NCBI GenBank assembly: GCA_036897095.1
Contig: JAYMSP010003358.1
Span: 1-20,087 of the forward strand
DNA: 20,087 nt
Reading direction: 5' to 3'
Origin: Plantago elongata
Lineage: Eukaryota > Streptophyta > Magnoliopsida > Lamiales > Plantaginaceae
The first letter of the stretch is position 1. Every line of letters starts with the position of its first letter. The translations under genes and the position numbers were made by a program. Shown here piece by piece: positions 18,616-20,087 of the stretch. The notes beneath the pieces are model-generated. The model did not search any database, had not been told where the DNA came from, and was given only the letters and a program-made list of their open reading frames with translations.

Positions 18616-20087
18616 TTAGTTCTGAGTCATCTCCATTAACCTAAGACTATGTCTCAAGGTTAAGAACCTACTTTCCTGGAGTGGCTTAGTGAAGATATCA
18701 ACAAGTTGATCTTCAGTGTCAACCTTTAGAATCTCTATATTTCCCTTTTCAACATGGTCTCTAATAAAGTGGTGTATAACATCAATGTGCTTAGTTCTTG
18801 CATGGAACTTTGGATTTTGAGTAATCGCAATAGCACTTGTGTTATTACAAAAAATGGGAGTTTTTTCTTCATTAAGGCCATAGTCTCTGAGTTGTTGTTG
18901 TATCCATAGGATTTGAGTAGCACAACAACCAGCAACAATATATTCAGCTTCTGTGTTTGAAGTAGAAATTGAGTTTTGCTTCTTGCTAAATAATGAGATA
19001 AGTCTAGTTCTCAGAAACTGACAAGTTCCTGAGGTACTTTTCCTATCAAGCAATGATCCAGCATTTTCAGCATCTGAGTAGCCAACCAAACCAAATCCAC
19101 TTTCTTTAGGATACCATAGTCCAACTTCGACAGTACCTTTGACATACATTAATATCTTCATAGCAATGTTGTAATGTGACTGCATAGGATTTGTTTGAAA
19201 CCTAGAAAACGCACCAAGTGCATATTGAATACCAGGTCTGCTTGCAGTAAGGTATAGTAGTGAACCTATCAATTTCGTATACTTATGTTCTTCAAAACTC
19301 TTATCAAATTCAGTATAAGTCGTCTTGGTTCCTATGCTCATTGGTATCTTGGCATTCTTTTCGGAAAGCTTAAGATTAGACTTGTTGAGCTTATCCTTTG
19401 CATACTTTGTTTGACTAATGAATATTCCATCATTGAGTTGCTTAACTTGTAATCCTAGGAAGTAATTCAATGCTCCCACCATGCTTATCTCAAATTTGAT
19501 TTTCATGAGATTGGCAAAGTCATTACAAAGTTGCTTGTCTTTAGATCCAAATATAATGTCATCAACATATACTTGAACTAAAAGTAGTTTCCCATCATGG
19601 TTTAAGGTAAACAATGTTATATCAACTTCACCTTTCTTAAAACCACTATCCAGAAGGTATTTGGCCAAAGTGTCATACCATGCTCTTAGAGCCTCTTTGA
19701 GTCCATACAGAGCTTTCTGATAACTTATAGAACATCCTACTTTCTGAGGAAACTTTAAAGCCTGGTGGTTGATCAACATAGACTTTCGCAGTAAGTTCAG
19801 CATTCAGAAATGCACTGTTAACATCCATTTGATAAACTTTAAAGTCATTATGAGCTGCAAGGGCTAGAAATAGTTTGATTTTCCAATCTTGCAACTTGTG
19901 TATATGTCTCATCAAAATCTAGACCTTCAATCTGAGCAAATCCCTTGGCAACCAACCTTGCTTTGTTTCTGGTAATTTCACCAGACTCATTCATCTTATT
20001 TCTGAAACTCACTTAGTTCCAATCACAAATATTCCATCTACAAATGGTACTAGTTTTCAGACCTTGTTTCTCTCAAATTGATCCAAC
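18616..20087 (-). pseudogene. pol of element C: reverse transcriptase and RNase H (5' part cut by window)
   Basis: It copies element RNA into DNA and removes the RNA strand, inside cytoplasmic particles. From the right edge: ERNKV and VIGTK of the RT N-terminus, with stops and a frameshift near 20000, then [32 protein letters not shown] and QMDVNSAFLNAEL. A one-base frameshift near 19717 leads into a 395-codon open stretch (ATG-to-stop 19803-18616) with KALYGLKEALRAWYDTL, the catalytic YVDD (19569-19558), RNase H with GYSDAENAG...DRKSTSG, NTEAEYIVAG, RTKHIDVIHHFIRD and DIFTKPL. The usual CDNTSA motif reads CNNTSA, so a conserved Asp is Asn (codon 18846-18844). It ends at the TGA/TAA-type stop at 18616, the normal pol C-terminus. 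Integrase and protease would lie to the right. Much better preserved than element A. Confidence 0.92.

Larger units (their letters stand above)
10887..20087 (-). mobile_element. Sirevirus-like copia element C, minus strand, 5' end outside window
   Basis: On the minus strand the order is RT/RNase H (window edge to 18616), a 0.9-kb spacer, a long accessory region (17696-12651), a short 3' untranslated part, a purine-rich tract and a 1430-bp LTR (12316-10887). The pol-accessory-LTR order and large LTR fit Sireviruses that carry an env-like gene. The 3' boundary is set by TGTTAG at 12316 and ...CCAACA at 10887. Protease, integrase, gag and the 5' LTR would be to the right of the window. It is inserted in the pre-integrase part of element A. 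A target duplication (TGCCA at 10882-10886 is the candidate left copy) cannot be confirmed without the other end. Confidence 0.88.

Noticed and set aside
1..20087. CRISPR array, bacterial operon, tRNA or rRNA gene
   Set aside because: No regularly spaced repeats, ribosome-binding-site and operon pattern, or cloverleaf; the content is plant transposons. The tRNA-like string at 917-928 is a primer binding site.

Overview
This window is repeat-dominated nuclear DNA of a flowering plant, most likely a eudicot. I see no intact host gene, rRNA, tRNA or CRISPR array. The plant assignment rests on three things: Ty1/copia elements of Sirevirus type (long gag, a long accessory region after pol), a CACTA (En/Spm) element carrying the plant-specific Transposase-associated, TNP2, DUF4218 and DUF4216 modules, and short AT-rich GT-AG introns. 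I cannot name the species.

Three transposable elements are nested. (A) The oldest is a decayed plus-strand copia/Sirevirus element: partial 5' LTR (about 493-910), primer binding site, a broken gag (1032-3461) and the protease/pre-integrase start of pol (3509-3761). (B) A 7.0-kb CACTA element (3762-10792) sits inside that pol. It has CACTA...TAGTG ends, a perfect 4-bp target duplication AAAT, and clustered GCGACG/CGTCGC subterminal repeats and hairpins. It carries two copies of the transposase-associated domain, a broken TNP2-type transposase and a second broken En/Spm-type gene. After it, 94 bp of element A's pol resumes (10793-10886). (C) A second Sirevirus-like element of the same LTR family, on the minus strand, is inserted there: 3' LTR 10887-12316, a 5-kb accessory region (12651-17696), a 0.9-kb spacer, and RT/RNase H (18616 to the right edge). 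Its 5' half lies beyond the window.

The most interesting signal is the accessory region of element C. On the minus strand, between about 15.3 and 16.35 kb, five Glu/Pro/Val-rich exons are separated by short introns (75-86 bp) with GT...AG ends, all in phase 0. They join a longer coiled-coil exon, and a less certain further intron lies upstream. The gene has a TATA-like box about 190 bp before its first ATG and may include an internal inversion (about 16454-16866). A spliced, modular gene behind pol, with a candidate promoter of its own, is unusual for an LTR retrotransposon. It may be a spliced env-like gene or a captured host gene.

Decay differs between elements. A and B have many stops and frameshifts, whereas C keeps long open stretches broken by isolated stops, fitting its place as a younger insertion. 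All readings come from inspecting the sequence; no database or folding search was possible.
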